Part shown: piece after piece, positions 38,554-47,673 of the stretch
How positions within the stretch are numbered: the first letter of the stretch is position 1
Layout: each line of letters opens with the position of its first letter
Assembly (NCBI RefSeq): GCF_021764745.1
Contig: NZ_JAETXX010000009.1
Location: 100,394-164,393 of the forward strand
Reading direction: 5' to 3'
From: Joostella atrarenae
Lineage (GTDB): Bacteria > Bacteroidota > Bacteroidia > Flavobacteriales > Flavobacteriaceae
Length of the DNA stretch: 64,000 nt
Program-made: the position numbers and the translations under genes
The notes under the pieces: model-generated
What the model saw: the letters and a program-made list of their open reading frames with translations, nothing else
Told to the model about the DNA's origin: nothing
Database searches by the model: none

Positions 38554-39276
38554 ATGGCTACAGATAACAACACTGGAAAGTTATATTTAATCCCAACAAC
38601 ACTTGGTGAAGTAGAACCACTTGAAGTACTCCCTCTTTCTATAAAAAGAGCGATTGAAAATCTTGATTTTTATATTGTGGAGAACGAAAAGACCGTTCGT
38701 CGGTTTATTAAACGAATTAGCCCTAAAAAATCACAGCCCAGTTTAAAAATTCAAGTACTTAATAAATATACATTACCAGAGGAAATTCCTACTTTCATCA
38801 CTCCGTGTTTAAACGGCCATGATGTAGGTATTATTTCTGAAGCTGGCTGTCCTGGTGTGGCAGATCCTGGAGCTGATGTTGTTGCTATAGCGCATGAAAA
38901 AGGCATTAAAGTAGTTCCTCTTGTTGGCCCCTCCTCTATTCTACTAGCTCTTATGGCAAGCGGAATGAATGGACAGAGTTTTGCTTTTAATGGTTACCTA
39001 CCAATCGATAAAGCGGATAAAAAGAAAGAGTTGAAAAATCTCGAAAAGAGATCTAAGGAACTAGATCAATCGCAGATATTTATGGAAACTCCATACAGAA
39101 ACGACAAACTGCTAGCAGACATCACTGCAATGCTTTCTCCTAACACATTACTTTGCGTAGCATGTGACATCACATTACCTACAGAAACCATTAAAACGCA
39201 AAGCATAGCGCAATGGAAAGGAGCAAAAATAGATTTACACAAAAGACCTACTATTTTTATTCTGCACGCTCAATAA
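38554..39276 (+). CDS. RsmI-like SAM-dependent methyltransferase
   Basis: A 240-residue member of the tetrapyrrole-methylase/RsmI fold. Motifs include LYLIPTTLGEV at the start, ISEAGCPGVADPGADVV in the SAM site, and LVGPSSILLALMASG. RsmI methylates the 2'-hydroxyl of C1402 in 16S rRNA. This is a shorter, divergent relative with PTTLG where RsmI has the PTPIGNL-type start, and flavobacteria often carry it in addition to a standard RsmI, so the target is uncertain. It follows the phosphatase after 33 bases in the dnaA unit. Confidence 0.82.
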   Translation: MATDNNTGKLYLIPTTLGEVEPLEVLPLSIKRAIENLDFYIVENEKTVRRFIKRISPKKSQPSLKIQVLNKYTLPEEIPTFITPCLNGHDVGIISEAGCPGVADPGADVVAIAHEKGIKVVPLVGPSSILLALMASGMNGQSFAFNGYLPIDKADKKKELKNLEKRSKELDQSQIFMETPYRNDKLLADITAMLSPNTLLCVACDITLPTETIKTQSIAQWKGAKIDLHKRPTIFILHAQ

Positions 39277-39306
39277 AAATATACTAGAGTTATAAAATAC
39301 AAAAAC

Positions 39307-39337
39307 CCTCAAAACACAATCGTTTTGAGGCTTTCTT
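39307..39337. terminator. Bidirectional intrinsic terminator
   Basis: CCTCAAAAC and GTTTTGAGG pair across a six-base loop between convergent genes. T-rich tails flank both sides (CTTTCTT on plus; GTTTTTG on minus, the stronger). Confidence 0.78.
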
Positions 39338-39354
39338 ATAACATTATAAAACTA

Positions 39355-40002
39355 CTAAATCTTAGCAGCTTTATTAGCTTTCACATGAGATACATCGTAT
39401 CCAGAGAACTTACGCATATAATAACGGATAGAAGCTCCATTTGCATCTGCAAACCCGGAAGCTCCATGCGTACGTAAGTAGCGTTTTACATTACCAGGAC
39501 CTGCCAAATGAGCGGCAGCTAAAACCCCTGATTCTGTAACTTTAACACCGTTAAATACTCTTCCTACATACCACTCCAAATCTCTTCTTAAAACCCATTT
39601 GTTTCTTTCAAGATTGGCTATAAAAGCACGTTCTTGCAATTCTGGGTCGTTAAGAAAATCTGCACTAGAATGTATTCCTATCGTCTTTAGAGTAGAATTA
39701 CCAAATTGGTATTTCCCCATATATCCTAACGGATTTACAGTAAAATAATCTCCTCGAGACTCTTTAAAAGCTAATGCTTCTTTGAAACCATTAAAAGACT
39801 TTCCTAAAAAAGGAGTTCTAATAACTTCTTCCACTTCCACATCTTCTTCTAAAGGAACAGAATAAGCTAAAGGCTCTGTTACGCTATTAAAATTAAGAAC
39901 ATTTTCTTCGGTTTTTTTTGTAGCAGTAAAACCTAAACTTGCAACGATTACGAAAATCAAAACTCCTACTAAAACATATAATTTTAATACTTGTTTTTTC
40001 AT
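39355..40002 (-). CDS. Membrane-anchored lysozyme/transglycosylase-like protein
   Basis: A 215-residue protein with an N-terminal signal anchor (about residues 8-28). The C-terminal 135 residues look like a small lysozyme-fold domain: ALAFKESRGDYFTVNPLGYMG places a candidate catalytic Glu early in the domain, followed by GKYQFGNSTLKTIGI and AAHLAGPGNVKRYL, as in phage-type muraminidases and SLT domains. I infer peptidoglycan cleavage in the periplasm. Databases may label it LysM peptidoglycan-binding protein; I see no LysM motif. Confidence 0.7.
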   Translation of the reverse strand: MKKQVLKLYVLVGVLIFVIVASLGFTATKKTEENVLNFNSVTEPLAYSVPLEEDVEVEEVIRTPFLGKSFNGFKEALAFKESRGDYFTVNPLGYMGKYQFGNSTLKTIGIHSSADFLNDPELQERAFIANLERNKWVLRRDLEWYVGRVFNGVKVTESGVLAAAHLAGPGNVKRYLRTHGASGFADANGASIRYYMRKFSGYDVSHVKANKAAKI

Positions 40003-40059
40003 ACTTATCTATTTCTTTAAGCTTTACATCAAATGAATGATTACTTAAAATTTAGCGTG

Positions 40060-40089
40060 CAAATATACGACTTTTTTAATAACCACAAA
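40060..40089 (-). promoter_or_regulatory. Predicted promoter of the transglycosylase-like gene
   Basis: On the minus strand TTTG (40089-40086) is followed after 18 bases by TATATTTG (40067-40060), matching the Bacteroidota -33/-7 pattern. The ATG is 57 bases downstream. Confidence 0.65.
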
Positions 40090-40121
40090 ATCAAATAGTT
40101 AAAGTAATCTTAAAGTCTAAA

Positions 40122-41165
40122 CTAGCGCTTTATAGCCTGAGAATTAAGCCATCTTACGTACTCTTGCTTGTTTCTATTGTGCTGAGATAAGGTTTTAGCA
40201 AATTTATGATATCCGAAATCCTTCACGTTCGCAACAAAATAGAAGTAGTCATTTTTTTCATAATTTAACACTGCATCGATTGCAGAAATATCTGGCATCG
40301 CAATCGGACCTGGAGGCAAGCCAACATATTTATAAGTATTATATGGAGAGTCTAATTCCAAATCTTTATACAATACTCTTTTAATTACTTTATCAAAATC
40401 TCCAGCATGTTTCTTTACAGCATAGATAACTGTAGGATCTGCCTGTAATAACATCCCTTTATTAAGTCTATTCATATAAACTCCCGCTACTCTTGGGCGT
40501 TCATCTACCATAGCTGTTTCTTTATGCACAATGGAAGCAAGCGTTATCACTTCTAACGGAGTTAAACCAATCGCTTCAGCTCTTTTCATGCGTGTTTCAT
40601 TCCAAAAGCGCTTATACTCTTTCAACATACGATCTCTAAAGCCTTCTCCTGAAGTATTCCAAAATAACTCATAACTATTAGGAATATACATAGCAAGCGC
40701 TGTGTCTTCATTAAAATTAGCTTCCTTCAGAAAAGCTTGATCATTAAAACTATTCAGCAATGAAACACTATCTGCTTCAATCTGCATAGCAATACGACCT
40801 GCAAGCTTACCCAATGTTTCTTGATTATTAAAAGAAATATCTACTGGTAAATTTCTGCTTCTTAAAGAATTAATAATCTCATTATTATTCATCCCTTTCT
40901 TTATGGCATATTTACCAGGCTTAATATTATTTACATATCCTTTACGCTCAGCAATTCTTGTAAAAGTAGTCATGTCTTCCAACAATGGCTCTAATTGATC
41001 TTGGACATCATTAAAAGTGCCATCTGACTCTACATAAACATATGCTTCTTCATTCTGAAAAGTTGTATTTGGAGAGAATACTGCATTATAGACATAATAC
41101 ATAAAACCAAAACCTACAACAGCGCCCATAAGAGCTATAATTACTAAAATCTTTCTTATATACAT
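40122..41165 (-). CDS. mltG: Endolytic murein transglycosylase MltG
   Basis: A 347-residue YceG-like protein. One N-terminal transmembrane helix (about residues 5-27) anchors it in the inner membrane with the enzyme domain outside. The catalytic region is ITLASIVHKETAMVDERPRVAGV, with Glu in the HKET stretch, followed by RLNKGMLLQADPTVIYA and the late SPYNTYKYVGLPPGPI; a LysM-like segment precedes it. MltG cuts nascent peptidoglycan strands and is thought to set their length. Last gene of the dapF-GNAT-mltG unit, overlapping its neighbour by one base. Confidence 0.94.
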   Translation of the reverse strand: MYIRKILVIIALMGAVVGFGFMYYVYNAVFSPNTTFQNEEAYVYVESDGTFNDVQDQLEPLLEDMTTFTRIAERKGYVNNIKPGKYAIKKGMNNNEIINSLRSRNLPVDISFNNQETLGKLAGRIAMQIEADSVSLLNSFNDQAFLKEANFNEDTALAMYIPNSYELFWNTSGEGFRDRMLKEYKRFWNETRMKRAEAIGLTPLEVITLASIVHKETAMVDERPRVAGVYMNRLNKGMLLQADPTVIYAVKKHAGDFDKVIKRVLYKDLELDSPYNTYKYVGLPPGPIAMPDISAIDAVLNYEKNDYFYFVANVKDFGYHKFAKTLSQHNRNKQEYVRWLNSQAIKR

Positions 41166-41689
41166 TATTTATTGATCTTTTGATAAAGGATTTCGTCATG
41201 GAATTCTCCAGAAGTATAATTCCAATCTTTTTTAACTCCGACTCTTTCAAAACCTAAATTCGAAAAAAGATGAATACTAGGTTTATTATTTTCTGATATG
41301 TTAGCGTACAACTGATGCAAGTCTAAATGCTTAAAGGCATAATCAATAAGTAAAGACAGCGCCTCGCGACCTACGCCTCTATTACGATTTCCTTCTTCTA
41401 AGACAACTATACCTACACCAGCTCTTTTATTTTTAGGATTAAAATCGAATAAATCGATCAAACCCAAGATGTTATTATTATAATCTGAAATTACTAATCG
41501 CAATTGTTTTACCTCAAAAATGTCTCTGTGGCTATTTGCTAAATATTCTTTAAGGATATACTTAGAATAAGGAGTAAGCGTTTCACTAACTTCCCATATT
41601 TTTTCATCATTTTCTAAGGCATATAGAAAATCTAAATCCTCAGCTTCTAACGCTCTTAAGTAAATAGTATTTCCAGATAGTGTTATCAT
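41165..41689 (-). CDS. RimJ/RimL-type GNAT acetyltransferase
   Basis: A 174-residue acetyltransferase. LRALEAEDLDFLYALEND is the usual N-terminal strand and helix of the RimJ/RimL group, EEGNRNRGVGREAL is the acetyl-CoA loop, and SENNKPSIHLFSNLGFERVG is the characteristic motif B. The acceptor is unknown. Stop and start codons overlap by one base with both dapF upstream and mltG downstream, so translation of all three is probably coupled, which hints at a link to the cell wall. Confidence 0.87.
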   Translation of the reverse strand: MITLSGNTIYLRALEAEDLDFLYALENDEKIWEVSETLTPYSKYILKEYLANSHRDIFEVKQLRLVISDYNNNILGLIDLFDFNPKNKRAGVGIVVLEEGNRNRGVGREALSLLIDYAFKHLDLHQLYANISENNKPSIHLFSNLGFERVGVKKDWNYTSGEFHDEILYQKINK

Positions 41690-42465
41690 TATATTTTTAT
41701 TAATCCTGAAAATACTTGTGTAGCAGGTCCTACTAAATGAATGTTTTTATAACCCACACCATTTTTTTCAAAAGATACATTTAGAGTTCCTCCAGGTGTA
41801 GTTAATGCAACTTTGTTTTCTTTTGTTTGCCCATTTGCATGCATTGCTAAAGCCACAGCAGTAACACCAGTTCCACAAGAAAGTGTTTCATCTTCTACTC
41901 CCCTTTCATAGGTTCTAACAGCAAAAGCTGCATCACCTTCTTTAGACACAAAGTTAATGTTACTTCCTGTGCTACCGTATTTCCCATAACGTAATTTTGC
42001 TCCGTTACTTTTCACATCTAAAGCAGCAAGATTCTCCACCAATTGTACATGATGAGGCGAACCTGTATTTAAAAAAGTATAACCTTCAAAAGTAGCTATC
42101 TCTGCAACATCTTGCATTGCTAAACTTACAATTCCATCTTTAATGCTAGCACTGTGCAACCCATCAACTGCTATAAAAGTACACACTTCTTTTACCACAT
42201 TTAAAAAATTAGCAAAGGCTACTAAACACCTTCCTCCATTTCCACACATGGAACTCTCATTCCCATCAGCGTTATAATAAACCATCTTAAAATCGGTAGC
42301 ATCATCATCTTCTAAGAGAATAAGACCATCTGCACCAACACCAAATTTTCTATCACATAAAAAATTTACGAGTTTAGTATCATTCTTAGGAAAAATTCCT
42401 TGGCGATTATCAACCATAACGAAATCGTTCCCAGTACCTTGGTATTTATAAAAGTTAAGTTCCAT
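41689..42465 (-). CDS. dapF: Diaminopimelate epimerase
   Basis: A 258-residue DapF. Its two active-site cysteines are in MCGNGGRC and LSCGTGVTAVA, and the N-terminal YQGTGNDFVMVDN is conserved. It turns LL-diaminopimelate into the meso form, used for peptidoglycan and lysine. The gene heads an operon with a GNAT gene and mltG; a -7 box lies about 70 bases upstream. Confidence 0.96.
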   Translation of the reverse strand: MELNFYKYQGTGNDFVMVDNRQGIFPKNDTKLVNFLCDRKFGVGADGLILLEDDDATDFKMVYYNADGNESSMCGNGGRCLVAFANFLNVVKEVCTFIAVDGLHSASIKDGIVSLAMQDVAEIATFEGYTFLNTGSPHHVQLVENLAALDVKSNGAKLRYGKYGSTGSNINFVSKEGDAAFAVRTYERGVEDETLSCGTGVTAVALAMHANGQTKENKVALTTPGGTLNVSFEKNGVGYKNIHLVGPATQVFSGLIKI

Positions 42466-42536
42466 CTGTTTTTTTGATTCAGTAAATTATAATTATAAAT
42501 TTTATGTTAAAAATTAACATGCTTATAACTAATCCG

Positions 42537-42544
42537 CAAATATA
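42537..42544 (-). promoter_or_regulatory. Predicted -7 promoter box of the dapF operon
   Basis: On the minus strand TATATTTG matches TAnnTTTG, 71 bases before the dapF ATG. No -33 TTG is evident. Confidence 0.45.
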
Positions 42545-42652
42545 CAATAATAGAAGCGTTTAATCCATTGTTAAAGTGCGTTAAAGTTGATAAAAAACAG
42601 TTGATTATAAAGTAATTTTAAATGTTAATTAAAATAAATAAGTTTAAAAGTT

Positions 42653-44059
42653 ATGAAAAAATTTATGAGTCTTTTACTAGTTTCAATACTAGGTGGGGCG
42701 ATTACATTAGGGATCTATAAAGTAGCTTTTGAAAAGGAAGTTCCTTTTATAGAAACACAGGAAAGTCCTTCTAAATTCGTCACAGCAAATTACAATCCAT
42801 CTTCATTAGCCGTTGCCGATAATATAAACTTTACGGATGCCGCAGAGAAAACTGTTCATGCCGTAGTACACGTTAAAAACATGACTATTAGTAGAGGACC
42901 ATCCAACATTATGGAATATTTTTATGGTTCTGGTGGGCACTCCAAAGCACAAATTGGAACTGGATCTGGTGTTATAATTTCTCCTGATGGATACATAGTT
43001 ACCAACAATCATGTGATTGAAAATTCTAGTGAACTTCAGGTAACATTAAATAATAATAAAACATACAGAGCAGAACTTATTGGAACGGATACAGAGACTG
43101 ATATTGCTTTGCTAAAAATAGATGCTGAAAATGATTTACCGTACTTAGCTTTTGGAGATTCTGATTTCACTAAAACTGGGGAATGGGTGCTAGCTGTTGG
43201 AAATCCATTTAATTTAACATCAACAGTTACAGCAGGAATTATAAGTGCTAAAGCAAGAGACTTAAATGAAGATGACGGTAAATTTCAATCGTTTATTCAA
43301 ACAGATGCTGCTGTAAACCCAGGAAACAGTGGAGGTGCATTGGTAAACATAAATGGAGAATTGATCGGTATTAATACTGCAATTACTTCTCAAACGGGGT
43401 CTTATATAGGTTATTCTTTTGCCGTACCAAGTAATATTGCCAAGAAAGTCGTTAATGACATCATGGAATTTGGAAACGTACAAATGGGAACCTTGGGTAT
43501 TAAAGGCCAAGATTTAGCTGTTATAAATGGTAGAGTTGAAGGAATTAATGAATCTGAAGGAGTTTTAGTTGCTGAAGTATATAAAAAATCTGGAGCCTAT
43601 AAAGCTGGATTGAAACCTGGAGACATTATTAAAAAGATTGATAATATTAAAATTTCTAAATTCTCTGATTTAACAGGTTACCTAAGAAGTAAAAGACCAG
43701 ACGATCAAGTTAATCTTTCTGTTTTAAGAGATGAAAAAAACGTAGAACTCCCAGTTACATTAATAGACAACAGCACATACATATACACTATTGAAGAGGT
43801 AGGTATTTCTTTGCAAGCACAAACGGAATCAGACAAAAAAAGATTCAATAATCAAGACGGCGTTATTATCTACAGCTCTAACGAATATAATCGAAGATTA
43901 GGACTAAACGGAAAATTATTAATCGGTATTAATGACCAAAAAATAAAAACCGTTGAAGATGCTAAAAATGCAGTTGCTAAAGCCAAAGAATATGGTATGA
44001 TGAGTATCGTTACTATTAACGAACGTGGAGAAAGAGAAAGACTTATTTTTAGAGAATAA
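42653..44059 (+). CDS. Periplasmic Deg/HtrA serine protease
   Basis: A 468-residue DegP/DegQ-type protease with an N-terminal hydrophobic segment (residues 5-23). The triad is visible: His120 in VTNNHV, Asp150 in TDIALLKID, Ser226 in NPGNSGGAL. Two PDZ domains follow (about 275-370, with the GLKPGDIIKKI loop, and about 385-468, with LLIGINDQKI). Such proteases degrade or refold misfolded proteins in the periplasm. The gene is alone between the divergent dapF operon and the GAPDH gene. Confidence 0.94.
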   Translation: MKKFMSLLLVSILGGAITLGIYKVAFEKEVPFIETQESPSKFVTANYNPSSLAVADNINFTDAAEKTVHAVVHVKNMTISRGPSNIMEYFYGSGGHSKAQIGTGSGVIISPDGYIVTNNHVIENSSELQVTLNNNKTYRAELIGTDTETDIALLKIDAENDLPYLAFGDSDFTKTGEWVLAVGNPFNLTSTVTAGIISAKARDLNEDDGKFQSFIQTDAAVNPGNSGGALVNINGELIGINTAITSQTGSYIGYSFAVPSNIAKKVVNDIMEFGNVQMGTLGIKGQDLAVINGRVEGINESEGVLVAEVYKKSGAYKAGLKPGDIIKKIDNIKISKFSDLTGYLRSKRPDDQVNLSVLRDEKNVELPVTLIDNSTYIYTIEEVGISLQAQTESDKKRFNNQDGVIIYSSNEYNRRLGLNGKLLIGINDQKIKTVEDAKNAVAKAKEYGMMSIVTINERGERERLIFRE

Positions 44060-44080
44060 CAAAACACTTCCCCTAATATT

Positions 44081-44111
44081 AAAGAGCTTCTATACGGAGC
44101 TCTTTTTTTTT
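44081..44111 (+). terminator. Intrinsic terminator of the Deg protease gene
   Basis: AAAGAGCTTC pairs with GGAGCTCTTT around a five-base loop (one G-T pair) and is followed by a long T-run. Confidence 0.88.
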
Positions 44112-44144
44112 GATAAAATTCTTTACGAAAACGTTTGAAATATA

Positions 44145-44152
44145 TACTTTTG
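44145..44152 (+). promoter_or_regulatory. Predicted -7 promoter box of the GAPDH gene
   Basis: TACTTTTG matches TAnnTTTG, 40 bases before the ATG at 44193. Confidence 0.5.
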
Positions 44153-44192
44153 CCGATAATTATAAAAAACTACAAACTAAACACAAACTAGA

Positions 44193-45644
44193 ATGACTGT
44201 TACAAATGAAACTTACGAGAAAGAACTTGCCTTCCAGGCTGATCGTAGAAGAGCTACTGTAGAGTTTATTAAAATTGTAAGCGATCTTTGGTATGATAAC
44301 GCGATTGAATTAGTATTCTTTCGAAACCAATTAATTGATAAAAGTGTAAGTGAAATTATGAACTTACATAAATATGCTGGAGAGTTTGTACAGAAACCAA
44401 TCTCTATTTTTGATTCTGTAGATATTGCTAGAGCCATAAAAAATATGAGCCTCCCTCCTGCTAAAATCGATATCGGTAAATTGACGTACGAATTCCATTT
44501 AGAAGAATCTATCCACACAAGTACAACTTCTTTTGTAATAGATAAACTTAAAGACGCTCATAAATCGGATAATATTAAACCCAAAGATGTTGTTCTATAT
44601 GGTTTCGGGAGAATTGGAAGACTTGTTGCTAGAGAATTAATGACCAAGACTGGAGTAGGATCTCAACTCCGATTAAGAGCCATTGTTACCCGAGGAGAGA
44701 TTACTGCTGAAGTGCTTGAAAAAAGAGCTTCACTGTTAGAAAACGATTCTATCCATGGTTTTTTTCCTGGTACAGTAACAACAGATTTAGAAAAGAAAGC
44801 ACTTATTATTAATGGTACAACAGTTTACCTAATCAATGCTGCGAAGCCAGAAGATATTGATTATACAAACTACGGAATTAAAAATGCGCTGGTTATAGAC
44901 AATACAGGTGCGTTTAGAGATGACAAAGAATTGTCGAGACACTTAACTTCTATAGGTGTAGATAAAGTACTTTTAACAGCTCCAGGTAAAAATATCCCAA
45001 ACATTGTTCATGGAGTTAATCATACTCATTATGACCCAGACAAAATAAATATTTTTTCTGCTGCCTCATGTACCACCAATGCTATTACTCCAATTTTAAA
45101 AGTTATAGAAGATTCTCAAGGAATAGTAAAAGGACATATTGAAACCATTCACGCATATACCAACGATCAAAATTTGGTAGACAATATGCACTCTAAATAC
45201 AGAAGAGGAAGAGCAGCAGCATTGAATATGGTAATTACAGAAACTGGGGCTGGTAAAGCAGTAGAAAAAGCGCTTCCAAAATTAGCTGGAAAACTTACTT
45301 CTAATGCTATTAGAGTTCCTGTACCAAATGGATCGTTAGCTATTTTAAATCTAGAGTTAGAAAAAGAAACCTCTAAAGATGCACTAAATGCTATTGTAAA
45401 AAAATATGCTTTAGAAGGTGACCTTGTAGAGCAGATTAAATACTCTTTAAATAACGAATTGGTCTCTTCAGACATTGTTGGATCTTCTGCTCCTTCAATA
45501 TATGATAGTAATGCTACTATTGTATCTGCAGACGGAAAAAATATTGTTATATACGCTTGGTATGATAATGAATACGGTTATAGTCACCAAGTTATGAGAC
45601 TTGCTAAGTATATTTCTAAAGTAAGAAGATTCACCTATTATTAG
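44193..45644 (+). CDS. Long-form glyceraldehyde-3-phosphate dehydrogenase
   Basis: A 483-residue GAPDH, about 150 residues longer than the usual 330-340. The extra part is an N-terminal helical region (about residues 1-125). The nucleotide-binding YGFGRIGRLVARE follows at about 134-147, and the catalytic Cys293 is in SAASCTTNAITP. The C-terminal WYDNEYGYSHQV is standard. This long type occurs beside an ordinary GAPDH in many Bacteroidota, so it may have a separate gluconeogenic or NADP-linked role; the coenzyme cannot be fixed from sequence alone. It is monocistronic, with its own promoter box and terminator. Confidence 0.9.
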   Translation: MTVTNETYEKELAFQADRRRATVEFIKIVSDLWYDNAIELVFFRNQLIDKSVSEIMNLHKYAGEFVQKPISIFDSVDIARAIKNMSLPPAKIDIGKLTYEFHLEESIHTSTTSFVIDKLKDAHKSDNIKPKDVVLYGFGRIGRLVARELMTKTGVGSQLRLRAIVTRGEITAEVLEKRASLLENDSIHGFFPGTVTTDLEKKALIINGTTVYLINAAKPEDIDYTNYGIKNALVIDNTGAFRDDKELSRHLTSIGVDKVLLTAPGKNIPNIVHGVNHTHYDPDKINIFSAASCTTNAITPILKVIEDSQGIVKGHIETIHAYTNDQNLVDNMHSKYRRGRAAALNMVITETGAGKAVEKALPKLAGKLTSNAIRVPVPNGSLAILNLELEKETSKDALNAIVKKYALEGDLVEQIKYSLNNELVSSDIVGSSAPSIYDSNATIVSADGKNIVIYAWYDNEYGYSHQVMRLAKYISKVRRFTYY

Positions 45645-45653
45645 AATTAAAAC

Positions 45654-45695
45654 AAAACAACTCTCATTAAAAAAATATAATGAGAGTTGTTTTTA
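45654..45695 (+). terminator. Intrinsic terminator of the GAPDH gene
   Basis: A perfect 16-base-pair stem (AAAACAACTCTCATTA and its complement, arms 45654-45669 and 45678-45693) with an AT loop and T-run. Confidence 0.92.
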
Positions 45696-45743
45696 ATAAA
45701 TAGAAAATATTGGTTATTTTAGTACCAAATTTTCACAACATAC

Positions 45744-46559
45744 ATGAGATTTAGTACAAAAAGAAGTTTGATTCTGAAGCTTGCATTATTGCTTGCTTTT
45801 GTATGTTGTTTCAACACATCATCTTACGCTCAAACTACTGATACCGAAGAAAATGATTCCATCAGTAACAACGACATTACGCGTCAGCTTTGGGTTCATT
45901 TTAGTCCTTCATGGAAAATAAATGATAGAGTAAGGCTTAATGCTGATTTAAGCTACCGAACAATCTCTCCAAACGACTGGACGCGACTTACTTCTAGAGC
46001 TGAGATTTCTTATAGTTTAAATGATATAGAACTTAATAATTTTAATTTTAGTCACAGTTTAATTCAAGGTGTCGGTTATTTTTATATTCATAATTACGAC
46101 ATCGATGATGTTTTTGAGTACAGAATTTATCAAGGCTATAAAATAGGTTTTAATGTTACTAGTAGAGTTAATATCCAGCAATATCTGAGGCTTGAAGAGC
46201 GATTCACAAATCTTTTCAGAAAGGATACACGATCTTTCGGACTTCGCTTTCGCTATAAAATTTCTGCGGTTTTAGACCTACAGAGCCTATTCACTTCCAA
46301 GCATAGAGGATTTTATGTTCCTGCGGATATAGAATTTTTCTTGAATATTAAATCATCGAAGCAAATAAACGACATTATAAGAGTCTCTCCAGGATTAGGT
46401 TATGTTATAGATCCTAGCTTTAAAGTGCAATTCAACCTTTCTTATCACTACACAAAACAAGAGTTTGACGATAGTATAAAAACAAATGATATTGTGTTTA
46501 GGATAAAAGTTTATAAAACATTTCCTTTCAGAAAAGTAAAGAGCCCTAATGAACTCTAG
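45744..46559 (+). CDS. DUF2490 outer-membrane beta-barrel protein
   Basis: A 271-residue secreted protein. The signal peptide runs to SSYAQ (about residue 30). The mature chain has the alternating amphipathic strands of a beta barrel, with WVHFSPSWKINDRVRLNADLS, a YRIYQGYKI strand and a C-terminal strand ending IVFRIKVYKTF, matching the DUF2490 family. Function is unknown; it could be a small outer-membrane channel or anchor. It is alone between the GAPDH terminator and a 480-base gene-free region. Confidence 0.8.
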   Translation: MRFSTKRSLILKLALLLAFVCCFNTSSYAQTTDTEENDSISNNDITRQLWVHFSPSWKINDRVRLNADLSYRTISPNDWTRLTSRAEISYSLNDIELNNFNFSHSLIQGVGYFYIHNYDIDDVFEYRIYQGYKIGFNVTSRVNIQQYLRLEERFTNLFRKDTRSFGLRFRYKISAVLDLQSLFTSKHRGFYVPADIEFFLNIKSSKQINDIIRVSPGLGYVIDPSFKVQFNLSYHYTKQEFDDSIKTNDIVFRIKVYKTFPFRKVKSPNEL

Positions 46560-47004
46560 AAGCTTTCATTGTCACCTCTAATTCTAATAGCTTTTAATAT
46601 TCAGTCGAATAAAATTATAACCAACAACCATATATTTCTTTCTTTTAACAATAGAAAACAGGTTATTTAGAAACTAATTCCAGAAAATTTAGCTTTTAAG
46701 AAGTCTAAAAGCATCACTTATACCGTAAGTAAAACATATTTTATAGACATTGTAAAAAAATAATGGGTTCGGTTAATTTACAAAGTCGCATTTTTTCAGA
46801 GTAAACGTAACTATAAAAGAAGGCTTAATCCCTAATATAGGTTACGTAATCATATTGTATTTATTATAATTTTATGCGATTTACTTCTGAAAAAACAAGT
46901 AAATAGAGGCTTAATGAGTGATAATCTGTGTATAAATAAAAAGTGACATTTATTTCGCAATTAAAAACAATAACTTATTATTGTGCTCGTTAGCAGTAAA
47001 AACA
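46560..47004. other. Gene-free stretch with two hairpins
   Basis: No family-like open frame. Two structures are visible: GCTTTTA/TAAAAGC (46692-46712) and ACGTAACTATA pairing with TATAGGTTACGT (arms 46805-46815 and 46836-46847, one bulged G). Neither is followed by a T-run, so they are not terminators. The downstream end holds the promoter of the next gene. Confidence 0.45.
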
Positions 47005-47012
47005 TAACTTTG
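46981..47012 (+). promoter_or_regulatory. Predicted promoter of the coiled-coil membrane protein gene
   Basis: TTG at 46981-46983 is followed after 21 bases by TAACTTTG (47005-47012), matching the -33/-7 pattern. The ATG is 26 bases downstream. Confidence 0.6.
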
Positions 47013-47038
47013 CAACCCCAAATTAACATTTTTAACGA

Positions 47039-47653
47039 ATGAAGATGACGATAAAGACATTTTTAACAGCAACAGCATTATTTATTTTTTCAATCTCAGT
47101 AGTTTTTGCTCAAGAAAAAGAAGATAAAGAACTATCCTTAACCGAAGGAAGTATAGATAATCAGTTTGAATACATTTTCGAGAAAGCAAATAATTACCAA
47201 GATTACAAAGTAGTTAAAATTAACTGGCTTCAGTTACTAAAGAAAAACACATTAGACTCCGTTGCAAGGTTAGAAAAAGAATTACACACTTCAGAAGAAC
47301 TTACTTCCAATCAGAAATCTACTATAGATAATTTAAATAAAGAGCTTGCCTCTACTAATGAGCAACTCGCTACCGTTACCGAACAAAAGGACAGTATTTC
47401 TTTTTTTGGGGCACTTATCAATAAACCTGCTTATAAAGGTATCATGTGGGGTATTGTTGCACTATTAGCTCTTATTTTAGGATTCTTTATATACAAATAT
47501 AAAAACGCAAATACTGTTACTCAAGAAGCTAGAAAATCTTTAGCAGAACTAGAAGAAGAGTATGAAGAGCACAGAAGAAAAGCTTTAGAAAGAGAACAAA
47601 AAGCTAGAAGACAACTTCAAGACGAAATTAATAAGCAGAAGCTTGCAAAATAA
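47039..47653 (+). CDS. Coiled-coil membrane protein of unknown function
   Basis: A 204-residue protein. It has a signal peptide (about 1-23), a central region with a heptad coiled coil (about 75-120, SVARLEKELHTSEEL and after), a transmembrane helix (about 133-155, IMWGIVALLALILGFFIY) and a charged C-terminal helix rich in Glu, Arg and Lys. The start may be the second ATG, two codons on. I recall proteins like this near trmD being labelled tRNA (guanine-N1)-methyltransferase; no methyltransferase motif is present, and the name must come from the neighbour. Function unknown. Confidence 0.7.
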   Translation: MKMTIKTFLTATALFIFSISVVFAQEKEDKELSLTEGSIDNQFEYIFEKANNYQDYKVVKINWLQLLKKNTLDSVARLEKELHTSEELTSNQKSTIDNLNKELASTNEQLATVTEQKDSISFFGALINKPAYKGIMWGIVALLALILGFFIYKYKNANTVTQEARKSLAELEEEYEEHRRKALEREQKARRQLQDEINKQKLAK

Positions 47654-47673
47654 AATAGCATACGCCTTACTTT

